Made by a program: the position numbers and the translations under genes. The notes under the pieces were generated by a model, which saw nothing but the letters and a program-made list of their open reading frames with translations, did not search any database and had not been told where the DNA came from. A stretch of 6,249 bases of DNA from a bacterium (GTDB taxonomy: Archaea; Thermoproteota; Nitrososphaeria; Nitrososphaerales; CADDZS01). Where the stretch lies: contig DAIDAB010000126.1 in NCBI GenBank assembly GCA_027310845.1, positions 1-6,249 of the forward strand. The letters run 5' to 3'. Below, one piece after another: positions 5,270-6,249 of the stretch. The stretch's first letter is position 1. Every line of letters begins with the position of its first letter.

Positions 5270-6249
5270 ATGCGTTCAAAAAACTATGAATTAGGGTCCG
5301 GTTTCACCCTAGTAATTGCAGAGAAACCAGACGCAGGCCGGAGAATAGCAAACGTTCTTGGGGAAACAACACATCTGAAAATCAATAATATCGAAATTCA
5401 AGACGTGAGGAGTGCATTCGACGGGAAGCATTATGTGATCTGCGCGGCATCGGGCCATCTCTATGGTATCCATGATCGAAATAACAAGAGGTCAGTATAT
5501 CCTGTGTTCGATGTTGAGTGGCTACCGCTAAATGCCATTCTTTCCAAGAAGAGGGGAAAGTCCAGATCAAGGTTCCAATTCCATTTAGCGTCTGGCACTG
5601 CGAAAAGGATTGAGACAATCAGAAACCTTTCAACTGGTGCGCAGATGTTCATTCATGCTTGTGATTCCGATCTAGAGGGCGAAACCATAGGGTTCAACAT
5701 ACTGAGATATGCCTGCGGCGTGAGCGAATGGAATCAATGCAAGCGCGCAAGGTTCTCCACACTCACAGTGCCTGAAATCAGAGATTCATTTTCGCATCTT
5801 GAACCGATCAAGGAGTGCATTGCCCAAGCCGGTTGCATGAGGCACGTCATTGATTTCCTTTGGGGGGTAAACCTGTCAAGGGCTCTTGCAGGAGCGTATT
5901 CAAAGTCTAGCCGAGGATACCACAATATCACAATTGGAAGGGTTCAGGGCCCCGCTCTTTCATTTGTAGCCGACAGAGAAGTAGAGATTAGAACCCATGT
6001 TCCTGTGCCCTATTGGAGAATTAGCGCGTTACTGTCCAAGGATGGAGTCTCTTTCGACGCGATATATGAACAGACGAAAATAGATATCATGTCAGAGGCC
6101 CAAGCAGTGAAAGAAACGGTCTCGCAAACAGGGAGAGCCAAAGTAAAGTCAGTAACAAGATCTGCCTCTGAAGAGCAACCGCCCTTTCCATTCAATCTAA
6201 GCGATCTGCAGACGGAAATGTTCAGGCATCATGGGTTCACTCCTTCAAC
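5270..6249 (+). CDS. topA: Type IA DNA topoisomerase (archaeal TopA/Topo III type), N-terminal part
   Basis: Type IA topoisomerases cut one DNA strand, pass the other through and reseal, relaxing negative supercoils or decatenating. The 326 visible residues cover the Toprim domain and the start of the gate domains. LVIAEKPDAGRRIANVLG (14-31) is the Toprim entry, with E18 as its acidic residue. SGHLYG (61-66) follows. ACDSDLEGE (130-138) is the metal-binding DxDxxE (D132, D134, E137). RFSTLT (161-166), GVNLSRALAGAY (199-210), IGRVQGPALSFVADRE (222-237) and YWRI (248-251) are conserved IA segments, and PFPFNLSDLQTEMFRHHGF continues into the helix before the active site. The catalytic Tyr (YxRT-like motif) would follow just past the window end, so activity cannot be judged. 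The ATG at 5270 gives a short lead of about 12 residues before the Toprim strand. The archaeal style is clear; the exact subfamily (TopA versus Topo III) is open. Confidence 0.93.
   Translation, partial: MRSKNYELGSGFTLVIAEKPDAGRRIANVLGETTHLKINNIEIQDVRSAFDGKHYVICAASGHLYGIHDRNNKRSVYPVFDVEWLPLNAILSKKRGKSRSRFQFHLASGTAKRIETIRNLSTGAQMFIHACDSDLEGETIGFNILRYACGVSEWNQCKRARFSTLTVPEIRDSFSHLEPIKECIAQAGCMRHVIDFLWGVNLSRALAGAYSKSSRGYHNITIGRVQGPALSFVADREVEIRTHVPVPYWRISALLSKDGVSFDAIYEQTKIDIMSEAQAVKETVSQTGRAKVKSVTRSASEEQPPFPFNLSDLQTEMFRHHGFTPS

Noticed and set aside
5382..5931. Minus-strand open frames of 63-78 codons
   Set aside because: They are shadows of the topoisomerase reading frame, whose Toprim motifs are clear on the plus strand.

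Overview
This window most likely comes from an archaeon, probably of the Nitrososphaerota (Thaumarchaeota). The evidence is an STT3/AglB oligosaccharyltransferase, a CofE-type coenzyme F420 ligase, an archaeal-style type IA topoisomerase, and TATA-like boxes about 25-30 bases before expected transcript starts with short or almost absent leaders. I am confident about archaea. The phylum is a judgement from protein flavour and could only be settled by database searches. The window is gene-dense, with no gene-free stretch above 110 bases. I saw no tRNA, rRNA, CRISPR array or mobile element.

Layout. Three genes read leftward: gcvT (2910-4040), gcvH (2415-2837) and stt3 (starting at 2363 and running off the left edge). 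They lie head to tail with gaps of 72 and 51 bases, and each gap holds its own TATA-like box, so the cluster may be separate short transcripts rather than one strict operon. Facing away from gcvT is cofE (about 4109-4975, rightward), separated by a 68-base divergent promoter region with two mirror-image TATA boxes. Converging on cofE with 11 bases between stop codons is a small leftward gene (4987-5160, TTG start) for a 57-residue zinc-ribbon protein. A 109-base divergent spacer then leads to a rightward type IA topoisomerase gene (start 5270) that runs off the right edge before its catalytic tyrosine.

How the genes relate. GcvT and GcvH are partners in the glycine cleavage system: H carries the aminomethyl group on a lipoyl lysine, and T passes the carbon to the folate or pterin carrier. 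The P-protein is not in the window. STT3 acts at the cell membrane in N-glycosylation, CofE in F420 cofactor tailing, and the topoisomerase in DNA relaxation. No shared pathway links these groups. It reads as ordinary compact archaeal chromosome, not an accessory island.

The most interesting details are inside genes: a Lys at the usual first acidic position of the second DxD-like motif of STT3, a cluster of glycosylation sequons after WWDYG that parallels eukaryotic STT3, a CofE with altered family motifs and a stop codon made by a 20-base tandem duplication, and the small zinc-ribbon gene that an ATG-only gene finder would miss.
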